Below the pieces are notes generated by a model. It searched no databases. It saw only the letters and a list, made by a program, of their open reading frames with translations, and had not been told where the DNA came from. From Picocystis sp. L7 (lineage: Eukaryota > Chlorophyta > Picocystophyceae > Picocystales > Picocystaceae): a stretch of 64,000 bases of DNA. Positions 53,106 through 63,122 of the stretch are shown piece after piece. How positions within the stretch are numbered: position 1 is the first letter of the stretch; each line of letters opens with the position of its first letter. Both the position numbers and the translations under genes were made by a program. The DNA lies in contig QXJR01000016.1 in NCBI GenBank assembly GCA_020975725.1, forward strand, positions 62,001-126,000, given 5' to 3'.

Positions 53106-53532
53106 AGACGCTCCGCCGCGTCGGACAGGCTGTCGTGCGAAAGAGGACGGTGACGGATACCGAAATTGAATACCTTTCGATGCAATTCCACCGTTCCTTC
53201 CGTCCCATCGAACGCCATCCGTCGGTTCGAGTGCGCGAAAGTCCGAAAGCGACACGAGTCTTGGCCCGACGTCGGAGCCCGCACGGGATCCGTGCCCCCC
53301 TCCCTCGATCGAATTGTGCTGAACAGACCCGATTCGCCAGGGGTGTCCCGATCCCTACCCTCCACACGAATATTCTCTTCTCCCTGAAACTCCCGGTCCC
53401 GAATATCGCGTGGCCCCGGAAAGGGTATCCGCACCCCCCAGTCTTACACTCCCCTGGTCGATCTCTCCCTGCTTTGGTAGGGGTGTCCCGATCCCCTCGG
53501 CCGCCGTCTTGGGGAGCTGGACGTGCTCGATC
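53106..53532. promoter_or_regulatory. Intergenic region with short direct repeat
   Basis: Between NAA30 and the three-RRM gene. The 16-mer GGGGTGTCCCGATCCC occurs at 53340-53355 and 53480-53495. No gene seen. Confidence 0.35.
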
Positions 53533-55137
53533 ATGGCGCCATTTCGCGATCGGATCGTCACGAAGATGGCGCCTCCGAGCGCGCCTTCCGGGAAGACGCT
53601 GCGCCTGCGTGGCCTTCCGTTCACGGTACGTGGTGCTGGGAAGGCGAGGTCGAAGCGTGGACGACGAGAGACGAAGGGAACGGTGGGAGAAGGGCCGTGG
53701 AGCGGCTGGCGGCGCGTGGCCAGGCGGTCGTGGCCACGTGCCTGGCGTGCTCTGCTTCCTGGCCGGCGCATGGAGGGGTCGGAGGTGGACGTGGACGCGT
53801 TTCGAGGAGATGGAACGTCCTTGCACGACGCGGAAAGGTGGCGTGGAAGACGAAAGACCGGCGTGCGAGACGTGTGGGAGACGAAACGACCGCCACGAAC
53901 GCTCGCCGAGAGATGCAGCCGAGCTGACGAATCGCACCATCACCTTCCACGTGGGACGCGAAACGCGGTTGAACAGGCGACCGAAGAAGACGTGGTCCAG
54001 TTCTTCGAAGGGTTCGAGCTGGAACACGTGAGGATATGCACGAATGCGTCGGGACGCGTGACTGGCGACGCGTACGTGAGGTTCGCGAATGCAGCGGAAG
54101 CACAAGCAGCCTTGAGCAAAAGGCATCGGCAGATGATGGGTAAGCGCTACATAGAGCTGTTCACAGCCCATGACGTGGAGCGCGGGGACGTGCCCACCGT
54201 TCCTTCTCCAGTGGGCACGCCGGCGCGTGCCCAAGGAGGGGTGGTGCGCCTCCGTGGATTGCCTTACGTGGCGGTGGATACGGATGTGCGAGCGTTCCTG
54301 TCTGGACTGGACGTGCTGCCGAACGGCGTGTACCTCACCAAGCATGCGGATGGCCGTCCTACGGGGGAAGCATTCGTGGAGTTTGCATCCGAGGAGAGCG
54401 TCAGCGCTGCATTGGGTCGCAACAAGGAGAGGATGGGCACGCGTTACATCGAGGTCTTCCGGGCTACAAAAGAAGACATGAGGATGGCAATGCAGAGGGG
54501 TAACGGAGCATTGAACGACAAGATTGTCGGCAACGGTGCCCCGATGGAGGGTGATGGTTGCTGGCTGAAGCTGCGTGGTCTGCCCTATTCGGCGGTCGAG
54601 GGAGACATCGAGCAGTTCTTCAAGGGTTTCACTCTGGCACCAAACGGTATTCATCTGACAAAGAAGGGAGATAGGCCCAAAGGCGAGGCCTATGTGGAGA
54701 TGGTTTCTCCTGAAGAAGCTGAGAGGGCACGCGCAACCTTGCACAAGTCCATGCTGGGCAGCCGTTACATTGAAATTTTCCGCTCCAATCGTGGTGATGG
54801 AGCACGTGGGAGAACGGCAGCATGGCCAACAGCTGTGCAGCCGGGTTATCCCGCTCCGATCCAGCAGCCGCCAATTGCATACTCGGCGGCTGCAATGTCG
54901 AATGGTGGGGGGATGCCGCAGGTCCAGATGGCTGCCATGCAACAACAGAGCATCCAGTATCTTCCTACGCAGCATGCACATGCATTGGGAATGGATCCCC
55001 TTGCTTGGCAAGCTGGTCTGGGAATTGCAGACTATGGCAATGGGTTGCAGCTGCAGCACTCACACACCTGGGCTAATGTTGGAAACACCTATGCAAGTCA
55101 CCTGGGAACACCCATGCAAAACTGGGCTCAACAGTGA
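53533..55137 (+). CDS. Three-RRM (quasi-RRM) hnRNP F/H-like RNA-binding protein
   Basis: Exons 53533-53625 and 53977-55137 (intron 351 bp, GTACGT donor, ACAG acceptor) give 417 residues; a second in-frame Met is at 53566. Splicing rebuilds the first domain as LRLRGLPFTATEEDVVQFFE. Three similar domains start LRLRGLPFT, VRLRGLPYV and LKLRGLPYS, each ending in GxRYIE(L/V/I)F. The RGLP(Y/F) form instead of a classical RNP2 is typical of the hnRNP F/H/GRSF1 quasi-RRMs that bind G-tracts. The tail is Gln/Ala/Met-rich. Likely role in splicing or mRNA fate. GC falls from the first to the last domain. Confidence 0.9.
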   Translation: MAPFRDRIVTKMAPPSAPSGKTLRLRGLPFTVRGAGKARSKRGRRETKGTVGEGPWSGWRRVARRSWPRAWRALLPGRRMEGSEVDVDAFRGDGTSLHDAERWRGRRKTGVRDVWETKRPPRTLAERCSRADESHHHLPRGTRNAVEQATEEDVVQFFEGFELEHVRICTNASGRVTGDAYVRFANAAEAQAALSKRHRQMMGKRYIELFTAHDVERGDVPTVPSPVGTPARAQGGVVRLRGLPYVAVDTDVRAFLSGLDVLPNGVYLTKHADGRPTGEAFVEFASEESVSAALGRNKERMGTRYIEVFRATKEDMRMAMQRGNGALNDKIVGNGAPMEGDGCWLKLRGLPYSAVEGDIEQFFKGFTLAPNGIHLTKKGDRPKGEAYVEMVSPEEAERARATLHKSMLGSRYIEIFRSNRGDGARGRTAAWPTAVQPGYPAPIQQPPIAYSAAAMSNGGGMPQVQMAAMQQQSIQYLPTQHAHALGMDPLAWQAGLGIADYGNGLQLQHSHTWANVGNTYASHLGTPMQNWAQQ

Positions 55138-55278
55138 ATCGGCATGTAGGGATGTGGCATTGAGCATCGCACCATCGCGAAAGCCTCCCAAGCGAAGATA
55201 ACCAAGCTTCTTTTTGCAACTTGATTGCCAAATGGCAGCCTCCTGTAACGGATTTTTATCCTCTTGATGATTCTGCCA

Positions 55279-58200
55279 TCACAACACCGTGTTTATTTTA
55301 AGAGACTCTAAGATGTTCTGTGCCATCTGCCTGACTAGAATCGGTTCTTCCTGATCACCACCCCCAGCAAGGGCCTGCAACCTATCCTCCAAACCGCACT
55401 GATAAATAAGGGTTTTCGGCGCGGGGTGGTGTTGATAGACCAGCCTCAACAATCGCAGTAAGTGCAGCTTGATGATGGCGTCCTCAAATCCCAGCATGGA
55501 GACTATGAACCGGGGCAGCTCGGAGACCGCAAGCGCTGTGTTGAACTTGCTGGATCTCGGCAACATCCTGAGCAGTAACTCAAGGGTGTGTAAAAACGGA
55601 CCACTGCCAGCGTCAGAGGAAGCTTTCAACGCTCCCACGATTCTGTCAACCGTTTCCTTTTCGAGCAGGCGAGGTAAAACAACCGTCGGCTCTACTGCCA
55701 TCCAGGACGCTACGGCTTCAAGTGCGATGATGTTCCATTGTCGATCCGCGAGAAGATGGAGATAGAGTTCTAGAACATTGTGCTTCAGGAGCTTTGCTCT
55801 TGTTTGTTTCGACGCATGCACCATTCCACACAAGAGTGGCACAGCAAGTTGCTTCATCTGATCATTTGAGCTGCCTGCTCGCTTCAGGTACGGAACTGCA
55901 CCGGACATTGCTGCCTCTTCCTGCCTAGCCTTGCTTACCTTGCACAGATTATAAAGTGTGGCCAGAGCTTCCTTTTTCACTCCCTTGCTGCTTTCCTCCC
56001 TGATCAGGAAGTTCACAAGACTAGGGATGGCTCCTTCCTCCTGAAGAGCATCTAAGGCTGAGGCCTCCAACGACAAGTGCTTTAGCGACCTGACCATCAG
56101 ATACGATACATGTTCAGGTTGGTGCCCCAGCGTTGCAAACAATACTAACAGGTTCTCTTTAGTGCAGAAGTTAAGCTTGACTGCTGCATCACCATGAGAG
56201 AATATGACAAGTAGCCGAGCAATGGATTCCATCATGTCAACACACTGCTGTGAGGAAATCTCAGCAGCCTCAAACGGGATATCTGATTCTGCCGGCATTT
56301 CTTCCACCTTGGCAGTCGAAGTTACTGTGGATTTGGCGTTGGTCTTTCCTTTGCGATAAAAAATGCTAGTCAAGCTCCTGCGGGGGTTGTGATGTGCGGT
56401 AGACTTCGTGGTTTTGAACTTTGTCGCATTGCCTGTTGGTTGCGAAGTTGAAACCGATTGGTACTTTGATCCCTTCCTTGATGTCTGGCTTGGGTCCACT
56501 GCCAGAGCCCCAAGACCCTCCAATTCCCTCCATTTTTGCATAAGACAGTTAAGAAGAGCAAAGAGCTGCCTAACCACGCCCAGGTTTGCTAGCAGATGGC
56601 TCAGCTCTTGGATAGACAGAGAAATGCGCACATCGAAAACATTTTCTACAGCCTTGATAGCAAGGACTGCAGCCTCATGGTTGCCGATGTTGGATTTCTG
56701 CTTCAGCAACTCGACAAGGATAGGAATGCCGTTGCCTGCCAAAAAAGCCTCCACTCCAAGAGCATTCGGTGCGCACATACTCTCGCAAAACTTTGCAACC
56801 TCATACCTCACTTTCTCATGCTGTCTATCTGTAGCGAATTGAAAGAGCCTAGGAAGAATCCCACACATGCACAGCTTTTTCCGCAGCTTCGAATTATCTT
56901 CGCCGGCAAGGTTAAGAAGCTCCAAAATTGAAAGAATGACGTGCCCATTTGAAATCTGCAATAAGTCCACAATGGGAACGACCATTCGATTGACGGCTGG
57001 CAGGAATTTACTATCTGGCTCTGATCGAAAAATTTGTACCAGCTTTTGACAGCTACTGATTATAACACCATCCCTCTTGTCAGGTCTCAAATGTGCAATG
57101 TTGTTTGATATTTCCACTGCAGTAGGGGTCTCTTCTTCCAGCATGGAAGTTTCTTCGTCCATCCTATTGGAGGTTTCACTTTCACCATGCCCAACAATGG
57201 GTGTGGACACGTACCCCCTATCTGGCCGCCAAACTTCAAGGTCCTTCTCTTTGTTCATTTTGTCAAGCCAGGATTCAAGGGAAAAGCTCGATCTTTGCCT
57301 GCTTACATCAGTCTCTGCATGGGAAGGACCAACGCCAGCATGGTGGTACTCGTGGGCAATGCTTTGCCTCGGTTCCGCCCCAACACCTTGGGACACCATT
57401 GCTGCAGTGCCTTGTGATTTCCACACCTGCTTCTCGCTGATGCCATTTACATGTACATGCATGACTCCATCGGCAATGAGCGCTTCGTCCAGCACTTCAT
57501 CTCTCGGACTGTCTTGGACAGGGGAATCTTCACTGTCTGTTTCGAGAACTCGCTCCACGACTCTTGCTACGCTCCTGGGGGTCTTCTCATCCACGGGAGT
57601 AGGCATTGTACGTGTCCTCAGCTTTTGTCTGGAGTGCTGTAGCCAGGGATGCGACAGTAGTTCCTTTGCTGATGGTCTAAATTTCGGATCTTTTCTGAAA
57701 CACAACAGCAGGAAGTCTTTGAGGACCGGGGAAATCCCCTCAGGTAGAGGGGGTACGTCGTCTCTCACGATTTTGAACAGGGCGGTCAAAGGTTGCAAGT
57801 CATAGTAAGGCGGGGAGCATGTCAACAGCTCGATTGCTGTGCATCCCACGCTCCATATGTCCGATGCTGCGCTGACGCCTGCCATTTCGATGACTTCTGG
57901 AGCCATCCAGTAGGGTGTCCCAACCACGGACTGTTCTTTGACTTCTGCGTCCGAAAGTTTCGTGGCCACGCCAAAGTCGGCCAGTTTTACCAGCCCTTCT
58001 TTGGTGATGAGTATGTTGGCTCCTTTCACATCCCTGTGTATGACACCTTGTTCGTGCAGATATGCCAGACCTTCCAGCACCTGGCTCATGTACACTGCAA
58101 CGAGGGATTCCGGGAAGGCTCCGAATTTGTTCGGTTTGATGATTCCGGCGAGAGCTCCGTTTTCTGCGTATTCTAAGAAGATGTAGAGATGGTTTTTGGT

Positions 58201-58488
58201 CTTGTAGGATCCTAGGTATTTGACTATGTTCTTGTGTCTCAAGTTCTTCAAGAGGTCGATTTCCACCATGATGCTGCCGAGGTCCTGTTGGTTCATCCCT
58301 TCCAGAGACACCTGTTTGACCGCCACGAAGTCTCCGTTGTGCAAATCGATGCCTTTGTAGACCATTCCGTGTGCGCCTTTCCCAATCTCTTCGCCAATCA
58401 GGAACCTTTCGCCGACGGTCTTGGCGCGCGACGCAGAGTTGCGTTCCCGTCCGCTTCCCGTCGCGGGAGACGCAGGCGAGACCGGCAT
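55279..58488 (-). CDS. MAP3K-epsilon / Cdc7-type protein kinase with armadillo-like repeats
   Basis: 1069 residues from the ATG at 58488; the frame is open further upstream but runs into promoter repeats. The kinase domain begins near residue 20: FLIGEEIGKGAHGMVYKG, VAVKQVSL, VIHRDVKGANILI, KLADFGVATKL, GTPYWMAPEVIEM, all catalytic residues present. A Ser-rich linker follows, then a long helical region with HEAT/armadillo-type repeats to the end (ILSILELLNLAGEDNSKLRK, VLFATLGHQPEHVSYLMVRSL, LPRFIVSMLGFEDAIIKLHLLRLL). This is the plant MAP3Ke/yeast Cdc15-Cdc7/SepH layout, linked to cytokinesis and septation signalling. Shorter than Arabidopsis M3KE1 (~1370). No intron seen. Confidence 0.92.
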   Translation of the reverse strand: MPVSPASPATGSGRERNSASRAKTVGERFLIGEEIGKGAHGMVYKGIDLHNGDFVAVKQVSLEGMNQQDLGSIMVEIDLLKNLRHKNIVKYLGSYKTKNHLYIFLEYAENGALAGIIKPNKFGAFPESLVAVYMSQVLEGLAYLHEQGVIHRDVKGANILITKEGLVKLADFGVATKLSDAEVKEQSVVGTPYWMAPEVIEMAGVSAASDIWSVGCTAIELLTCSPPYYDLQPLTALFKIVRDDVPPLPEGISPVLKDFLLLCFRKDPKFRPSAKELLSHPWLQHSRQKLRTRTMPTPVDEKTPRSVARVVERVLETDSEDSPVQDSPRDEVLDEALIADGVMHVHVNGISEKQVWKSQGTAAMVSQGVGAEPRQSIAHEYHHAGVGPSHAETDVSRQRSSFSLESWLDKMNKEKDLEVWRPDRGYVSTPIVGHGESETSNRMDEETSMLEEETPTAVEISNNIAHLRPDKRDGVIISSCQKLVQIFRSEPDSKFLPAVNRMVVPIVDLLQISNGHVILSILELLNLAGEDNSKLRKKLCMCGILPRLFQFATDRQHEKVRYEVAKFCESMCAPNALGVEAFLAGNGIPILVELLKQKSNIGNHEAAVLAIKAVENVFDVRISLSIQELSHLLANLGVVRQLFALLNCLMQKWRELEGLGALAVDPSQTSRKGSKYQSVSTSQPTGNATKFKTTKSTAHHNPRRSLTSIFYRKGKTNAKSTVTSTAKVEEMPAESDIPFEAAEISSQQCVDMMESIARLLVIFSHGDAAVKLNFCTKENLLVLFATLGHQPEHVSYLMVRSLKHLSLEASALDALQEEGAIPSLVNFLIREESSKGVKKEALATLYNLCKVSKARQEEAAMSGAVPYLKRAGSSNDQMKQLAVPLLCGMVHASKQTRAKLLKHNVLELYLHLLADRQWNIIALEAVASWMAVEPTVVLPRLLEKETVDRIVGALKASSDAGSGPFLHTLELLLRMLPRSSKFNTALAVSELPRFIVSMLGFEDAIIKLHLLRLLRLVYQHHPAPKTLIYQCGLEDRLQALAGGGDQEEPILVRQMAQNILESLKINTVL

Positions 58489-59193
58489 GGTCTCTTGCTT
58501 CTCGTGATCGTCCCTTCGATCCTCCCAAGCGTCCAGAGAAGCCGCGGACGCGCCTCGAAGCTTCGTCGACGACGTCGCTTCGAAATGGACGATGGAACGC
58601 CTCGAGCTCGTGTCGAGGTCGATGGACCGTCCATGGACCGTCCATGGACCGTTCATGGACCGTGAAGGGCTCGGACGAAGGGGATCGAAAGGGGATGGGG
58701 TCCGGGTTCGAACCCGAGGAGGCGCTCCGATCGATCGGAGGAAGAGAAAGGGGGACCGTCCCCCCCACCCCGGGGGGAGGGGACAGGCTGGCCCTGGGGA
58801 GAAGAAACTCCCGAGGAGGGATGGGTGGATGGTGCCATCATCCACAGCCTGTGGCAGATGGGATGGGACCCGAAGAACCTCTGGATGATGGACAAAATGG
58901 CGAAGGAGGTATCGCTACAAGATCAACAAGACCACCCTCTCGGGTTGGGAATCACAACCTTGGACCCGGACGGACAAATGGGACGAGGTCCATCCGAAAA
59001 GCATGGACGAGGTGTTCCCAGTCGGAACAGGGTGTCTCCATCGATGTAATATCCACCCTCCGCTCTTGTACCATATGGCTCGTAAAAAAGGGAGAAGGAT
59101 GAATGAACCAAGCATCCAGGGTCTTCTTCGTGCGCCGTACCTGTCGGCTGGTGAAGGTTGCGTGCAGCGGGTGCAAAGAACGAATGGGTGGGG
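58489..59193. promoter_or_regulatory. Upstream region of the MAP3K-like gene
   Basis: Contains four tandem copies of a 12-mer around tccatggaccgt (58618-58664), ggatcgaaaggggatggggtccgggttcgaaccc (58685-58718, TTCGAA motif) and 3' UTR of the next minus-strand gene. No gene seen. Confidence 0.4.
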
Positions 59194-59913
59194 TCAGCTC
59201 GGAGCTGCTGCACGTCTCTTTGCCACGAGGGAAACGAAGAATTGCTTCGCCCGTCGTGCAGTACGCTTGACTTCATGCAACCGATCCTTCTCCTGCTGTT
59301 CTTCGTAGAAGGACTCGAATCCTGGGGTCGGAGCCAACAGCCTTCTGTCCACCAAATCGCAGGCCTCCCAGCACTCTTTGGACTTCCTTCCAAATACATC
59401 CAACTCGCACACCTCTTGGCAATAATACTTCTCGGCACCGCTGCTGATGGGACCTTCCGTAGGCCAGCACGTGTCATCGTTTTCCACTCGTTGATGCGTC
59501 TCAAGCCGATCCTTCATCAAGGCAAGATCCAGGTCCGACAGGCGTTCCATGGGATCTTTCTCCGGCTGTCGCTGCTGTTCCGCGTACAGCTTCTCTCTCT
59601 CCTTCTGCAAAGCCTTCCATTCCGGCGTTTCCATGAGCTCGTACATCGTGCACCAGGTGCGATGGCCGGACGCACGTGCACGTCGGCCACAGGTGACTTT
59701 GATGGGTTCAAGTGTCGGATGATGCCTGTCCAAATGTACCTTTTCAATCACTAATCTTGGTTATCAGGGTGGAATCCGGTCCATGCAAGATTCGCAAAGC
59801 TTGCAGCACTTGGCATGCATGGTGTTGGCGGAAGAAGAGAAGACCAGCATGTGCTTGGATAGAATGAGAAACTCTCCATGGAAACGTGCACGTCGCAGCT
59901 GGATCTTGTGCAT
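59194..59913 (-). CDS. Cysteine-containing protein, unknown, 5' end uncertain
   Basis: The main exon 59750-59194 encodes about 184 residues and is preceded by ccaagattag, a possible acceptor. It is basic and has six or so cysteines, some in CWPTEG ... YYCQEVCELD ... KECWEACD, plus charged helices (EWKALQKEREKLYAEQQRQP, YEEQQEKDRLHEVKRTARRA). The frame has no ATG in its first ~35 codons, so a 5' exon is needed. One option is ATG at 59913 to 59892 (MHKIQLR, phase 1, GTGCAC donor), which keeps frame, but it is weak. I do not recognise the family; the Cys spacing suggests paired disulfides as in some mitochondrial intermembrane-space proteins, which is a guess. Confidence 0.5.
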
Positions 59914-60007
59914 GAGCAGAAGGGGAATCCACGTGTCCCCAATCAGGCGGGGGCCAAGCAATTCATGTGCAGGGACAGCAAAGAATTTATTTCACATCGC
60001 ATTGCCT

Positions 60008-60589
60008 TCAACTTCGGTTGAAGAAACGGCCGACCGCAGCCCGGACACTAGAGTTCATGACATCGTTGGCCATGTTGGACATCTTCTCTTTGGCATCTTT
60101 GCTGCACTTCCAGTAACCCATGACGTTGGCAGAACCCAACATAATGGCCATGATAGAAACCAGCAAGTAATCGAAGTTGAACTTGACACAGGCGACGATG
60201 GCAAGGAAGGACCAAGCCGCTGGAGCAGCGAAGAGCCAGGTCCAGAACCAGGTGGACTCCTTCTTGTCGATGACTCGCTCGTTCGGATCCACAGATTCAA
60301 ACTGCCACTCGCTCGTTCCATCGTCTTTGATCTCGTTCCACCACCTCAATCCGACCAGGAGCCTTCCCGTGACGTTTTTCACCACCCAGAAGTCCATGGA
60401 CAAAAGTATGACGCAGACCACGAAGTTGATCACGAATCCCATCCCAAGCAATCCGCAGAGAATGTAGTAGGTCACTGCAGCCGCCTTGAAACCACCATGC
60501 CCATCCCGATTCCATCGTTTTACACGCCCGTTCGCACGCACACGCGTCGCACTTCCGTCAGCGTCTTCGACTCTCGCTTCGTCTTCCAT
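60008..60589 (-). CDS. TVP23: TVP23/ECHIDNA Golgi membrane protein
   Basis: 193 residues. Four hydrophobic segments: AAVTYYILCGLLGMGFVINF, VVCVILLSMDFWVVKNV, FWTWLFAAPAAWSFLAIVACV and YLLVSIMAIMLGSANVMGYW. The conserved loop NVTGRLLVGLRWWNEIKDDG plus TSEWQFES is diagnostic of the family (plant ECHIDNA, yeast Tvp23, animal FAM18). It acts at the trans-Golgi with Yip/YPT-interacting proteins in secretory vesicle formation. The C-terminal tail is amphipathic. No intron. Confidence 0.93.
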   Translation of the reverse strand: MEDEARVEDADGSATRVRANGRVKRWNRDGHGGFKAAAVTYYILCGLLGMGFVINFVVCVILLSMDFWVVKNVTGRLLVGLRWWNEIKDDGTSEWQFESVDPNERVIDKKESTWFWTWLFAAPAAWSFLAIVACVKFNFDYLLVSIMAIMLGSANVMGYWKCSKDAKEKMSNMANDVMNSSVRAAVGRFFNRS

Positions 60590-63122
60590 CCGACGTTCCC
60601 GAAGGTGCCTTCGGTCTCGTTTTTTTCAACTGCGCGGATGCGCTTTCGCTTCCTCCACCGATCCATCCACACGCTCCAAACCGTTACCAAACAGGTGTCC
60701 AGGATCCACGTGCGCACCTTGAAGGCCACGTGGCTCGCACACGCGACGGGATGCATCCTTGCGCCATCCATCGCGTCGGCTCGGTTTCGGGATGACGCGT
60801 CCCGGTTTCATTCGGAATTGAAAGGGAAACGGATCCCGGTCTCTTCCTTTTCGGGATCGTCGTAGTAGGGAATAGAAGGGCCATGGGGTAGGCATGGGGA
60901 CGCGAAGGAAAGGGTACGCCTGGTGGAGATGCACACCGGTCGACGTGGATGGAACGACTGGAGCAAAGAGAAATGGTCGAAAGCAAGCCTTCGTGCTTCA
61001 ATCGGGGGTTGTGACGTAGAAGAAGGCTACATGCGGGACGAACAAAGAAAAGGATGGACCCCACCAATGAGGCAAGGAATCCCTCGGCTTCTAAAACGTG
61101 TGCCCTGTCTTTTTCCATCCGTAACTTCTTCTACAATGTGCAGCGACAAAGGTCGGCGAGACCAGAGATGCTGTCATTTCCCCTGGTTTATGGCTAATCC
61201 TAAACCAATCGACGTGGTCGAAACATGGGGCGAAGAGATCGACCCTCAAAGAATACCACCACTTGCTCAAGCGCTCAGGTTCCTCTTCCTTGCGCATGCA
61301 CTATGCGAAATGAGCTTTCCCCTGAATGGCACCACTTGCACCACTTGCTTTCCTACCCGGGTTTCGGTCCACACGGCATGTCGTCGTTTGTATTTTGAGA
61401 AATGGCATTGCGAATCCTTGTTTTTTCTTCAAGAAGACTATTTACATAAACCATATGCCGAGATTGACGTCCCATCTCCGCCACACCTTCGTAGCTGTAG
61501 CAAGCTACACATCCAAGACCAACATATATCCCACAAGGATTACCGTTAAGTCCACGAAGGACTTGAACGTATTTGCATACAAAGTATTGTATGTTCAAGA
61601 AAAACATTGGGGTTCAAGTTGCAATGCGAATTCATACAATTAAACACTTTGCCGTATCATTCATACTTACGAGTCTCCTTATACATGTGTTCATGCAAAA
61701 CTTCCAAGCACAAATATTGAACACGTTGGCCCTGTCACAACGTAGATCCACCTGACGCAACTTGATCTTGCAAGTGTCGTCCATCGTGGCAATTTTGCTC
61801 TGAACGCCCGTACCACTAGGATTCTCCAACGTGGCATATTGTTCGGCGAGCGAAACGAACGCTTATTCACAAAAATATACGGAGCGCGTCACACAATCCT
61901 ACGCTTGTGGTTTATCAGAGCCATCGGTCACAAGAAGATCGATGTTTGACTCTTGTATTGCGACTACTCGCTTGTCCCAACCATCGTTTCATGGAAACAT
62001 TGACATACAATGCACCGTGCGCCTCTCTCACTTTCCACAATCCCTTTGCTTCGAGGAGAAACTTCCCAAAGCTGTCTCCTTGTGTTTCTCAACGAGTGCT
62101 TTGTCCCTCTTGTTCCGAGCTCTCCCCTATGCGACGGCACATGGTCTCGACTTTGCTCACCCACTAACGACGAGGGTAGGTCGTCTCCCCTCCTAACCAA
62201 TAAAGGCTCTAGGCAAGCATTCCCCGGTTACTACAGTATTGTTTCCTCGCCCGTTACCAATGAAGGAACACATCCTATTTATTGGTTGTCCAAGGGAATG
62301 CTTGCCTATGCAAACAACACTTCACGTGAAGTAGAAGGCTTGAACGCAGAGAAAGCTTTTCCTCGCTTTCTCTCACCCGAGGTGGGCCTTTTTTGTTACG
62401 CGCAAAAAATACTTCTAGGCCATACCCTCACGCCTTCATCCCCTTCTCTCCTCCCTTTGTCTTTACTCCAACCATCTTCTTGCCCCTTCGCCCTCCTTTG
62501 CTTGTGTTGTTGTCGTCATCCTCATCCTACTTGGGTGCGATCATGCTCCTCGCAGCGTCGTTGCTGATTTTCGAACGGCTCTTATCTAGGATCGAGGTTT
62601 TCCCGGGTGTTGGTGAGCAAAGCAAGTACGATGGGATTTCCACGAGGCGTCAGTACCCACGACAAAGGAGTTCATGCACGAATTGCGTAGGCATGCCGCG
62701 GCTGCACCAATGGACGGGTTCTCAATCGTGATTGCAATTGAAATGCGTCTTCCTTCATGATATTTGAACGAAGCCTTCGTCTTGAAACGGCAAGGATTCC
62801 AAATGCTATTCTTGCCGTCGAGATGCTTGTTGTCGTTCCAAGGGATGTGCGTTGTGTTGGCACATGGATGGCCGTCGTCCATCCAACCACCTCGCACGCT
62901 CCACGTGCAACATGGGGGAGGAAGAAGGTCCCGACCACTCGCATCCTCCACGTCTCTTGCACTCTCCGTCCACACGTAGGACACATGAACCACAATCCAT
63001 GGGGGCGTTCCTTCGTGCACAATCCACCCACCAGGGTCAGTTGTATCTTTTTTTAACTCGGGTTGGAACTCGAGTGGATTCGAGTCACGGTTCCATCCGT
63101 TTCGCGATCGACGTGGGACGCG
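60590..63122. other. Gene-poor stretch of 2.5 kb
   Basis: 60590-60950 is GC-rich and upstream of TVP23, with gaattgaaagggaaacgg near 60816. From about 60950 to 63000 the sequence is AT-richer and has no gene I can support. Around 62190-62312 the words aaccaataaa and taggcaagcattccc occur in both orientations, giving a 15-bp inverted pair about 70 bp apart. 62750-63120 regains GC and is the NIPA promoter side. Confidence 0.5.

Noticed and set aside
53410-53976. Upstream part of the long frame leading into the three-RRM protein
   Set aside because: It is promoter plus the 351-bp intron; splicing from 53625 to 53977 restores the first RRM.
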